DNA of 64,000 bases, taken from Rostrohypoxylon terebratum (Eukaryota > Ascomycota > Sordariomycetes > Xylariales > Hypoxylaceae). Shown here piece after piece: positions 1-9,665 of the stretch. Below the pieces are notes generated by a model, which did no database searches, was not told where the DNA came from, and was given only the letters and a program-made list of their open reading frames with translations. Positions within the stretch are counted from its first letter, which is position 1. Each line of letters starts with the position of its first letter. The stretch lies in assembly GCA_022497145.1 (NCBI GenBank), contig MU385857.1, positions 620,001 to 684,000 of the forward strand, read 5' to 3'. Both the position numbers and the translations under genes were made by a program.

Positions 1-638
1 GTGGCAGAAACCTCAAGAAAGACCCATCGACGTCAATGTGCAGCTGCCGCCAACTTAGTCTGTATTATATCGATTAGGTTGTTGTATGGATAGGAAGGAG
101 CTACCCATCAACCTAGTTCAAACGTGGGCGATAAACTCCTAGGATTGGAAAGGGATCTGAAAGTGAAACACAGTTAATTCAATATTGTCTTGCTCTAGCG
201 ATTTTTGTTATCTCTGACGACAAGCTTTGAGAGTAAACATCTTTTTGTTTTATGATCAGCACGCATTCTCTAGCCAACAATATCTATCCACGCCACTGAG
301 GCACTTTCAAGCTTCAATCCCCCTCGCGGCGACATCAACCACGTCACTGTAAAGCCACATCAATAGCCATCTACACAACCACTCGATCATCAGGAAATCC
401 TTAAACTAACTTAGATTCTCGTCAAGTACAATTTCCACCACTTGCCCGAGTACATGCATATCACCCAGTACAACAATTGGTTGAATAGCTTGATATTGTT
501 CCATCGCCGTACATGGGCTTCAACTACACTCTCATGGTTGTTATAATATATCTTGCAACCTGCCTAGGTTATGGGTTGGGTGTTGAACTGGGGTAGATAT
601 CTTTTCGGGTGCGACCTTTCAGATTTCAGAGTTTCATA
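1..638. other. Gene-free 5' flank of the YVC1-like gene
   Basis: No open frame with protein-like content on either strand. This is probably the promoter and 5' leader of the channel gene that starts at 639, plus whatever 3' flank belongs to the gene to the left of the window. I see no repeat or RNA gene here. Confidence 0.5.
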
Positions 639-3367
639 ATGAGCAATCCTCGTCGTCGGACGGTTCGACTGCGAGAAGCAGAAGAACAGCCACTTTTGAA
701 CCGGAACGTTCTTGGTAGCGCTCTAGAACAGGAGCCGCTATTTAGCTGCAGCACAAACCCACATGCCCACCTTCCGGTGTATACGAATATTCACAGGATA
801 CGAAGGGATGTCATCAGCATAGTCGAAGACTACCTTACGCTTGAACAATTGACAGACATTCGACTTAATATATCGGTTGTCCGACCTTTGGTAGACAAGC
901 TGTACGAGCAGAATGACATTTCCATCGGTACGTAGACACATCTAAGAACCCTCGCACATTAATCATTGTTGATATGCTACATTCGACCGACATCCAATGG
1001 CAATGGTTAACTAATGACATCATAGTTTATTGTCTGCTTGTCAATAGATCTCAATTCCTTCATGAGCAGGAACATATGACCAACAGACAAAATGTTCACT
1101 TCACGCGAGCAACCCTTTGTGAATTGGTGGCGAGTCGCATATTAAGACGCTTTGGCGACGACAACCCGGGCTCAGAAGGATTACTTCTTTTAGCGCATAT
1201 TTTGGTTGCTGGTTTTGGTCCATTTCAGAATGCGCCCGAAGAAGTTCGCCAAGAGGCCTACCTTGGACCTTCGTGGAACCAAAACAGAACATTGCCAGCC
1301 CTTGAAGTTGCTGTCTTAACTGGCAGCAAACACTTTCTCAGTTCAACACATTGTCAGAAAGTGTAAGTAGATTCACTCCGATGGATAATCTTCAATGAAA
1401 TTCACAATTGTTAGGGTCAACGCGATCTACATTGGCCAGGTCATCTATACACCTTCTACTTTTGGTGAGTATGGGAGAATAGTCTCGTTCATAAACCCCT
1501 CTTGTTGATCAAAGGCTAACATGAACATAGTATGTTTCAATACCCTTCATCTCATTCAAGGCCTTACATCCCAGGAGATATTATTTTACTACAGGATGCT
1601 GTCCGAGCCTCTACAAAACACTGCTAACTCCAACAGCTGGATATGATACCGGACCGATACAAACAGAAACCCATATCACTATACGAACCACATGAGGCGC
1701 CCCTGCTGAACCAATACCGTCTAATAGTACCTCGTACAAGAAACATGTTAGAGATATCGCAGTTTGTGATCCTCCTTATCCTATATCTCCTATTCATGCT
1801 TGAGAGGAAGGCAGAATACCTAAGTATTCAAGAAGTTGCGTTTTCAGTTTATGCCTTTGGCTGGGTTCTCGATCAATTCGCAACACTTCTCGCACATGGA
1901 TGGTACGTTTAGCTTAGACTCTCGTTCCCACAACTTACTCATTAGTGTAACAGGAACGTGTATACGCAAAATTTGTGGTCCTTCTTAGATGTTATGTTTG
2001 TAATTGTCTACTGGATTTATCTAATTTTGAGGATTTACGGCTGGAAAAGCGGGCGAATTGAGCCGGGACAACAAGCTCTTGACGTGCTTGCAATGGGAGC
2101 CCCCGTTCTGGTACCCCGATTAGCATTCAATCTACTCTCGGACAACTTGGTGTTTCTATCCCTACGATCGATGATGGCGGATTTCACTCTCCTTACGGCG
2201 TTGGCAGGCTGGTAAGTTTTCGCGCAAGCGCTATTAACAGTCGTTCAGTAGTCTCCAAGAAACTAACGAAAATAAGGTGTTTCGGCGGGTTCTTGCTTTC
2301 CATGGTGTGGTTAGCGGAGGGACGTCACAACATAGTGTAAGTTCCTAGACTGAATGAGGATGTAATATGAGGCTAACGATCAACAGAACAATTAGTAAAT
2401 GGATGCTATGGATCTGGTTCGGCTTAGATGGTACAGGCATCTCGCGTTCTGTAAGTGGACATTCTATTATTATTGTGTTGTCGTGTCTAACGCATTGCTC
2501 CAGACCGAATTTCACTGGCTTCTGGGACCAACTCTGATGATCACATTTGCGTTCTTGGGCAACACGCTATTTTTGACAATACTGGTTTCGATGCTCTCAA
2601 ACACTTTCAGCACAATCGTCAGCAATGCCACTGCTGAGATCCAATTTCGAAAAGCCGTTTTAACTCTGGAAGGTGTGAAGAGTGATGCGATATTCGCGTA
2701 CCAGCCACCGTTCAACATCATTGCCCTATTCGTTCTGGTTCCGATGAGGTTCGTGGTTAGTCCCCGCTGGTTCCACAAGATACATGTAGCAACTGTTAGG
2801 ACAATCAACTTGCCAGTACTGCTCTTCATTGCCCTGGTGGAGAGAAGACTCTTATGGTCAGATACAGAACTAGCGCAATACCCTACGGAGCAGTTACCAA
2901 AGAAACGTCGCAGCCGAAGTTGGTTCTGGGAGAGATGGAGAATAACAAGTCATGGAGATATCCAGGCTGTATTTGATATTTCCCCTCCTGACTCGGTCGA
3001 AAATGATATAGCCGTCGATGACGAGCTGACACATCACATGATTCGAAGACAGTTTGCTCGCAACCAATCTACATTGGTGGAGAATAGTAAGAAACAGGAC
3101 GGCAATGATATGAATCAAGAACAGCAGCAGCAACAAGAACAACAACAGCCACAATCACAATCATACAAGGCACCGAGTCGCAGAGATTCGATAGCCCCGT
3201 ATGGGATGCTTACAGAGCAGATACGGGCTATTATGAGCGAGTCATCTGAAATTGAAGACCTAACAAGCCGTCTAGGCTCTTTGGAACGCACCACTTCCAG
3301 GATTGAAGAGATGCTGGCAAGGATATGTAGCAGTGATGATGATGATGGAAAGACCCAGGAATCATAG
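639..3367 (+). CDS. yvc1: YVC1-type vacuolar TRP cation channel
   Basis: Probable fungal TRP channel of the vacuolar membrane that releases Ca2+ to the cytosol (family knowledge of Yvc1). Inferred exons are 639-927, 1026-1362, 1415-1463, 1637-1902, 1954-2211, 2277-2336, 2387-2450 and 2504-3367, giving 728 aa. The soluble N-terminal half contains SIVYCLLVNRSQF and LLLLAHILVAGFGPFQ. Hydrophobic segments begin near residue 264 (ISQFVILLILYLLFMLE) and 322 (FLDVMFVIVYWIYLILRIYG). The conserved pore-proximal part reads WIWFGLDGTG, then EFHWLLGP and the last membrane helix near 447-475. The cytosolic tail has a Gln-rich run near residue 647 and a short predicted coiled coil at the end. The ATG at 639 is used because the frame opens upstream only with a non-ATG codon. 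The intron at 1464-1636 works in frame only as a twin intron, listed separately. No frame damage is seen. Confidence 0.9.
1464..1636 (+). other. Spliceosomal twin intron (stwintron, [D1,2]) inside YVC1
   Basis: Two complete introns are nested. The internal intron is 1465-1530 (66 nt): donor GTGAGT, branch CTAAC at 1516-1520, acceptor CATAG. It separates G1464 from TATGT at 1531-1535. Its removal creates the donor GTATGT of a second intron that ends at 1636, with branch CTAAC at 1624-1628 and acceptor CAACAG. Only removal of the whole 173 nt joins TTT (1461-1463) to CTG (1637) in frame, giving STFLDMIPDRYK, which fits the Yvc1 family. Using the internal donor with the distal acceptor shifts the frame by one. 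Retaining the segment from 1531 runs into TGA. Confidence 0.85.
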
Positions 3368-3933
3368 GATCAATGACAATAACTATACATGCACTACGAG
3401 AATGACTACACTAGGTACTTATATATATATATATGTTCAAAGATCTTGAGTTTGGATTGTTGGGAGCACAGGCGTACAACTCAGGACAGAGAAAATTGAG
3501 GAATCAAACGCGTTTTGTAGGATTTGCAAAAGCATGGGTATAAGGTAATAATAGCAAATAATTGAGGCCCAGTATCACTTTCAATACGATGACTGTACCG
3601 CCCACTCATTATCAATGGCACCGTGACCGAACTTGTTATCTGTACGCTTAGACGTCAACCTTGAAAGTCACCTCCGCAGTTCTGCTAACTGTATTGACAG
3701 TACGATCGGGGGCAAGGTGTGGACTCGACCGTGTTTGTCTTTGTGAGAGTTAGTCGGATGGAAGGTGCAATTCAGAGCTTGAGCTTAAGCAAAAGAATCG
3801 GACCTTGAACTCTTCTTATCGCTTTTCACTTCACCCATATGCAGAAAACTTTTGCAACAAACAATTCGCAAACACATCAATACCTCCAACTTATCGAACC
3901 ACCTGCTCATCCCTGCTCGAAAAGGACAGCAAG
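3368..3933. other. Intergenic, nothing coding seen
   Basis: 3' flank of the channel gene and promoter of the next small gene. It holds a short TA run near 3420-3433. No other structure was recognised. Confidence 0.5.
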
Positions 3934-4436
3934 ATGTGCAAAACGATCCGTGAGTAGAGCCTCGAAGATATAGAAGTCATCTCATCCCTGCCTGGAATTC
4001 GAAAGTAAAGTGGCTGCAGAGGATGTTTGAGGAGCTAGCTGGTTTGCTTCAATGAGAGAAAGCGCAGTTCTCTCTCGCACCTGAGCCATCTTTTTCTAAT
4101 ACCCGTGTATAAATACCCTAAACATGTAAAGAAACCCGCTAACCATATCCCCCCTTCTAACTAGACTTCTGCAGCCGCAACTGCCGGCACCACTGGCTGC
4201 ACATCTACCGGCCGTGCTGGCCGGGCCAGGGCTTCAACACGTGCCCGCAGTTCGGGGACGGGGTGGCGCGCGACGCGCCGCGGCTCGTGTACGTGCAGGG
4301 CCTGTGTCCCGCCTGCCTGATGCCCGGCTGCTACGACACCCACCAGATCCGCATGATCATGGACATCAACCACCGCTGGCGCTGGGGCGTCGGTCCCAGC
4401 AAGCAGGACCCCGGCTGCGAGTGCGCCGTCATGTAA
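3934..4436 (+). CDS. Small Cys-rich protein of unknown function
   Basis: Two exons: 3934-3949 (16 nt, ATG TGC AAA ACG ATC C) and 4165-4436. They are joined across a 215-nt intron with donor GTGAGT and acceptor AACTAG, giving 95 aa that start MCKTIHFCSRNCRHHW. Eight or nine cysteines sit in short pairs (FCSRNC, LCPACLMPGC, GCEC), suggesting metal binding or a disulfide-rich fold; I cannot tell which. There is no signal peptide, so secretion is not supported. The second exon is far richer in G+C than its surroundings and uses mostly G/C third positions. A run of twelve G begins six bases after the stop. I do not recognise the family. The splice model is supported by the frame and by the HFC-xx-NC continuation, but the 16-nt first exon needs RNA evidence. 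Confidence 0.6.
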
Positions 4437-4986
4437 ATGACGGGGGGGGGGGGATTTCGGCACGCGGAAAGACTTAGGAGATTGAGGGGAGGCGATAGAT
4501 GTTTGCTCGTGGGTAAGTCGGTTCCTTCTCCTTCGCAGTGGAGTGTGGATGGGAGACTAATGAGAAACACAGATTGCGAAAAATCCGTTCGCTCGGCTCA
4601 AGCACTCTGTGGCGCGGAGTTCGGTCGATTCTCAGAACCGTTGGCTGTCCGTCTTGACGGGCGAGGGAAAGCTTACTCTGGGAAGAGGGTATCTACGACC
4701 GTGGCATTACGTCCAACTCGACAACAAACCCCTAGAAGCCGTGATCGAACCCACGCAAACGTGCTCCTGTGAGGCGTCCAACGCCAGTGTTAGCTGTGGT
4801 TAGGAATCAATGAAATTGGTAGTCATGGTGAATCAATAAATTCGTCTTCCCTATCACGTAGAGCCTATGTAGAATCACGTGCCCGTAGTCTATTTTCTCT
4901 CAATTGTAAAAAAAAAAAAAAAATTAGGTATAGTTGGCCTTAAATTCTGTCTTCTCGACATTCTTTCAGCCACCAACGGAGAAGAA
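4437..4986. other. Intergenic with G12 and poly-A runs; unassigned 80-codon frame
   Basis: Contains a twelve-G homopolymer (4442-4453) and a poly-A run near 4910-4923 that may belong to the MTQ2 leader. A frame open from 4564 to 4803 on the + strand reads like protein toward its end (RPWHYVQLDNKPLEAVIEP), but it has no ATG and no family I recognise. I leave it unassigned. Confidence 0.3.
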
Positions 4987-5730
4987 ATGCTTCCGACGCC
5001 CGATACGTCGCATGTGGCGTACGAGAGGGTATACGAACCAGCCGAGGATTCTTTCCTACTATTAGACACGCTGTCATCGACTTCCGAGACAGAATTTCTC
5101 CAGGACCGCTTTGGGGATGGATATGTCCCGTTGGTGGTGGAAATAGGACCCGGCTCGGGAGTAGTCATTGGCTTCGTCAACGCACACGCGAAGGTTCTCT
5201 TCGGGTCCCAGAATATCCTAACATCAGCTATCGACGTGAACGGGTATGCGTGCAAGGCTACGAATGAAACCGCAAGGAAGGCCGCATCGGAAAACACAGC
5301 GTCGCGCGGGACGTATCTTGGGGCTTCCCAAGGTAATCTAGCAACACCCCTGAGGGATGGGTTAGTGGATGTCTTGATCTTCAACCCTCCCTACGTCCCG
5401 ACTCCGGAACTACCAAAGCAGTCGGGACTGTCGGACCTACCGCCCCCGGACACGAAGCCGACGTTTGATGACGATTCGTACATGCTCTCTCTATCATACG
5501 CGGGCGGTAGGGACGGGATGGAGACGACTGACAGGTTAATCGATAGCCTGCCTCAGGTGCTATCGAGCAAAGGGTGTGCCTATATCCTGCTCTGCGCGCA
5601 AAACAGGCCGGAGGAAGTTAAAGATAGGATTCGGAGTTTGGGGGAGGGTTGGAACGTCGCGACCGTTGGGACAAGTGGGAAACAGGCCGGGTGGGAAAAG
5701 CTGCAGATCATCAGGATCTGGACAGAGTAA
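4987..5730 (+). CDS. mtq2: eRF1 glutamine N5-methyltransferase catalytic subunit (MTQ2/HemK-like)
   Basis: Class I SAM-dependent methyltransferase of 247 aa, intronless. The SAM-binding motif I is EIGPGSG at residues 52-58, an acidic motif II lies in AIDVN, and the catalytic NPPY tetrapeptide is at 133-136, the signature of glutamine/adenine N-methyltransferases. The eukaryotic MTQ2 opening is present as YEPAEDSFLLLD, and the length fits that family rather than the longer mitochondrial MTQ1. By family knowledge it methylates the GGQ glutamine of release factor eRF1 together with Trm112, so it acts in cytosolic translation termination. The start at 4987 follows an open leader with a poly-A tract. 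Upstream in-frame codons lack an ATG and encode no conserved sequence. Confidence 0.9.
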   Translation: MLPTPDTSHVAYERVYEPAEDSFLLLDTLSSTSETEFLQDRFGDGYVPLVVEIGPGSGVVIGFVNAHAKVLFGSQNILTSAIDVNGYACKATNETARKAASENTASRGTYLGASQGNLATPLRDGLVDVLIFNPPYVPTPELPKQSGLSDLPPPDTKPTFDDDSYMLSLSYAGGRDGMETTDRLIDSLPQVLSSKGCAYILLCAQNRPEEVKDRIRSLGEGWNVATVGTSGKQAGWEKLQIIRIWTE

Positions 5731-6015
5731 TCAACACGTAGGATCCATCTTTGCGTGGTGTGCCAAATGGGACTTTATTGTTTCTCGTGAGCCTTTAGCT
5801 CTTCATGTGGAAAAATAGTAAGGTGCAAAGGAGCCATACCAGCTTCTGCCATTCTTTATGGTTTTCGTGTGCCCCCTAACGCCGTAAGAGCAATGCCTAC
5901 TCGCACCCGTTCTCGAGTACAACATCCCATCTGCCTGAACTGCGAACCGACCTTCTCTTATCATGTAAAAAGCGTAGATTGTTTACCAACGTTCCATCAA
6001 CTATAACGCGCCAGC

Positions 6016-6555
6016 TTAAGGTCGGCCACGACCACGGCCACGTCCTCGTCCTCTGCCTCGGCCGCGCCCTCCACCTCGGCCGCCTCGATCTGCTGCCTCC
6101 TTGCGAGCCTTGTTCTTGGGCTTCACCGAGTCGTCAATGAGAAGGGTGTCGAGAGGGAGCGAGTCGGGAAGAATGAAGTAGCGAATAGTAGATCCTCGAA
6201 TATTCATAGTATCGAGGGAGATGGGATCTTGGCCACATTGGGTCATCTTCACCGTTCGCAAGGCAGTGTTCATTAATGGCGAGACGGAGGTGATGGTTCC
6301 GTGGATGATGGTTCCTGATGAATAACTTGGTTAGTTCTCGCATCGGTGAAGGGAAAGAAGCAGCGCGCGTACCATTCTTAAGTTCGATTGTTACCGTCTC
6401 GTTGGCACATTTCATCAAGAATCTGGGAAAATATCATGGTTAGCATTGGAGCTGTAGAAGCATCGTATCTTTTTGACATTGATGGTTCAGCACATAGTTA
6501 TAGTTATAGCTATGCGCGGACATGAATTGAATGAAGCTTACCTGACGAGCTTCAT
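6016..6555 (-). CDS. smd1: Small nuclear ribonucleoprotein Sm D1
   Basis: Core spliceosomal Sm protein, 120 aa in three exons on the minus strand: 6542-6555 (14 nt, MKLVR), 6373-6422 and 6016-6314. Sm1 and Sm2 motifs are evident: MKLVRFLMKCANETVTIELK with NGT, then MNTALRTVKM and the IRGSTIRYFILPDSL segment. The C-terminus is an uninterrupted Gly-Arg tail typical of SmD1, normally a site of arginine methylation. It joins the heptameric Sm ring on U1, U2, U4 and U5 snRNAs. Splice sites are canonical (GTAAGC..CCCAG and GTACGC..ATCAG). The 14-nt first exon is common in fungal SMD1 genes by my recollection; here it is inferred from frame and conservation. Confidence 0.95.
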
Positions 6556-7036
6556 CTTGAGCGATTGATAGCAGCTTCGAGGGAATAAAGAGGATTAGGT
6601 TGGATGTTGCTGTATGGTGTGATGCAAAGCTTGTAATTTTCGAGATGTGGTAGTAAACTTGCAGGCTTGTCGCGCTTGAGAGAGCTTGGATAAAGGGTAC
6701 CTAACAAAGTTCCCACGACTAAAAATTCAAGTTCGTTATCACACTGGCACTGCACTAATGGAGAATAGTCACGTGATTCACAGTACGTACCTTTGTACCT
6801 TAGTACCTAGTATAGTCCTACCTTGTAAATATATGGGATTTATCTCTTCTCGCCACAGAATTAGAAGAATCAGGGAGTAAGATATGACGATGGTATAGAC
6901 TCCAGAGGCTTTGAAAAAGAGGTATCTAAATGCCACCGACCCAACCAACCTAACTACAAACGCTCGTGCAAATGCTCCCCCCCTCTTAACATCTCGTATC
7001 GGTTCATCGTTATCGTTGAATTGTTGACATGCGAGT
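6556..7036. other. Intergenic (SMD1 promoter, PKR1 3' flank)
   Basis: No supportable gene. Short ORFs on both strands here have no recognisable content. The sequence GTACCTTAGTACCTAG near 6790-6810 is one of many AGGTACCT-like motifs in the window's intergenic DNA. Confidence 0.5.
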
Positions 7037-7516
7037 TCATTTATCCTTCTCATTCTCGTTCTCAGATACCTTTTCCCATTCGTCTTCCGTACTGGCGCTG
7101 GATTTTGTACCTGACGAGGATGATGGTTCTGCACGGAGCTTCAAGTCCCCTTTCCGTTCCGTAACTTCTATCTCTTTGCTTTCCGATACCAGTTTACTTT
7201 TTGGGATAAAAGTAGTCTCTACTTCAGTCTCGCTGTCGTCAGAGGATTTCGCTGCAGCGGCTCGTTCCGAACGTGCCTTCTCTTTGGCTTCTTTCACCTG
7301 TGCGACTTTCAACTCTGCCGCAAACCAATTGATAGCCCACCAGAGCCCTCCGCACAAGAACGATAGTATTATAAAGTGGATGCTATACGTCGCGACTAAC
7401 AGGAGAAGAAGGACGAGCTGGAGACAAGCGAAGGTGGCGTTGGTCGCAACCAAAAGAGTCGGTGTTGCACCAGGGGTGAAGATGGATTCCCAAAGATCCT
7501 GTACGAAGCTGGCCAT
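7037..7516 (-). CDS. pkr1: ER membrane protein Pkr1 (V-ATPase assembly factor)
   Basis: 159 aa, one exon, minus strand. The N-terminal half matches the Pkr1 family: FVQDLWESIFTPGATPTLL, then two closely spaced hydrophobic helices (ATFACLQLVLLLLLVATYS and FIILSFLCGGLWWAINWF). The rest is a charged, low-complexity tail ending in EDEWEKVSENENEKDK. In yeast Pkr1 sits in the ER membrane and helps assemble the V0 sector of the vacuolar ATPase; assigning the same role here is by homology. I use the ATG at 7516. The frame extends three codons upstream only through a TTG. An equally long plus-strand frame over the same DNA is an antisense shadow. Confidence 0.9.
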   Translation of the reverse strand: MASFVQDLWESIFTPGATPTLLVATNATFACLQLVLLLLLVATYSIHFIILSFLCGGLWWAINWFAAELKVAQVKEAKEKARSERAAAAKSSDDSETEVETTFIPKSKLVSESKEIEVTERKGDLKLRAEPSSSSGTKSSASTEDEWEKVSENENEKDK

Positions 7517-9665
7517 AATTTCCAACCCAGATCAAGTCTCGGAATGTAGATGCGACAAGCGTTATGCAGGATAACCCGATATGCGACAGCAGGAAACTGT
7601 TCAAGTGCTCGTTGGCAATCTGTAATGTTTCAGTGTCAGTTTATATAGACAAAAGAGCAGGATAAGTAGAGGACAACAATCAGTTAGATAGAAGCTGATG
7701 TGACAGAATCACGAGAAAAACTACCTTTGGTTTAAGGACAACGTGTTGTTAGGCAGTGACCAAGGCAGTCATCTAGTCATAGAAAGACGAAACTCGGCGC
7801 AAGAAAGCTGGCCGATTTAGCCACAAGACAAACCGCGCAACTAAAGGAACAAAAAAACACCCTGGAAAGTCGAGCGGGGCAGTGAAGACAAGCTCCCTAC
7901 CCAGAAGCTACCTAGGTCCAGTAGGTCCTAGATTCTTAAATAAAATGTCAAAGACAGCTAGTTATCGCTCGATGCACGATAACAGGTAATAATAGTTTGA
8001 TAAATGCAGGCTGCGAGATTCAACTGAATAGACTTAAACACCAAAAATGATTTGGAATAAAGAGGTTGGGAAGAACCTGAGAATGATATGGAGGGAAAGG
8101 AGGAAGTATTGTTGTAATAAAGTGGAAGGATAGTAGGTACCTCAAGTACTAATACGTCGAGAGCAGGTACAACTTGTACAAGTGAGAACGATGCACGGGT
8201 AGATTATGGAGAGTTATGGAGAGGCGGGGCTTGGAGGGGTTCAGGTTGCAACTTTAGTTACCTAAACCTGACCCATGTTAACCTTATCGTTTAATTATGG
8301 GTCAGAAGTCGCTGAAAATGGGCAGCGCCGTGAGAAAGCTCGGGAAAGCCCAACGAGTAAAACATCAAGCTTTCTTGTCGAAATGACGAACTACCGCAAA
8401 GACCTAAGATGCGATGTTCCATTTTTCACATATATTCACTTCCTTTGGGTGTATTATTCGATATTGGTGTCAGAATAATGTAATTGCTATCTGTTTCCTA
8501 ATATGTTAACGACTTAATTACTTAGACTGAGATATATTATGGGCCGAGGCAACTGTCTGCTTGAGGAAGCTACTGTGTAATATGGGTACCTAGGGTCCCA
8601 GTTACTAGTATTAGGTATGTCATGGACGTGCTATCAAGTCACGGAACCCATCTGGTACTCATACGCTAAATGAGTACGGTACTTTCAAATTGCAATGATA
8701 CTTTATGTGAGCTAAAGGCGATCTCGGAAGCTATCAGTCGAGGTTACTGCTCATATATTGAGTTTTATCAAGTAAATGTACAAACCATTGTAGGGATTTG
8801 GTCTCAAGTCCATCATGCCAGGTGGATATCTATAGGTACATATCATAGATCGGGTAAGTACCCAAGGTTATCGATAACCACTGGGCAGTTGCTGCCTTCT
8901 AGTCGGTGCAGGTGCCAGTGCCCGGTGCTGCCTTTCCACCCTGCCACCCGTGATCGTAGAAGGTATCCCGCTGATCCCTTCAGGTAAAGGTACCAAACCT
9001 TGAACCTAATTGTTTTACGCGCCCATGTACCCCCCGGTGCCTACCCGTGCAAGGAGCCAATGAAAAGCAGGTAAATCTACAATTCTACGTATTTCTGCCA
9101 AAGGAGTCAAAAGTCTAATACAGATCCAGCTCCAGCCTAGCCTTACCACTTAACACTTATAACTTCCAAATTATCACCAATTTTGTGAAAACACACATCT
9201 GCACCACTCTACATCATTATCAATTATTATTGCCTTGCCACCGTCAATTGGGACCACGCCCTGACACTTTTCATACTTCTTCATCATTGACGGAATTCAT
9301 TCTCTTTGTTCAAAAATCGTCAAATCATCTATCTACCTTAGCACTTAGCATCTAAGTCGCCATACTAGCTAACCCACACCCACCTACGCCAATACATTCA
9401 TACCGCAGACACTTCCGGGTGACTCTTACATACTACTTCCTATTACTCATTGGGCTACTGGAAGTTATTTACGTCGTCCACTGTCCACTCTGCGCAACAC
9501 AGCCAAACTGTCTCCGCAGTATTAAATCTATTTGGTTTCTAATCTGCAGCACCATTCATCTTCGACTGCGCTCACCAATCCTCGACAGCATGCGACCCGA
9601 TGTTTAGGGTGCCTTCAACATCGAGCGACATCATAATTTAGGGCACTGTCAAATAAGGAAACATC
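7517..9665. other. Intergenic, 2.1 kb
   Basis: Separates the divergent PKR1 and F-box genes. Several AGGTACC/ACCTAGGT motifs occur (near 7909, 8142, 8586, 8989). ORFs of 60-105 codons lack recognisable content. The last 300 bases are C/T-rich and probably hold the leader of the F-box gene. Confidence 0.5.

Noticed and set aside
4743..4765. GGGTTCGATCAC on the minus strand, resembling a tRNA B box
   Set aside because: Flanking bases cannot form the T-arm stem and no A box or acceptor stem is present.
4564..4803. 80-codon plus frame with protein-like end
   Set aside because: No ATG, no recognisable family, no splice partner; kept only as a note in the intergenic entry.
7029..7574. 181-codon plus-strand frame
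   Set aside because: Antisense to PKR1, whose minus-strand translation matches a known family along its length.
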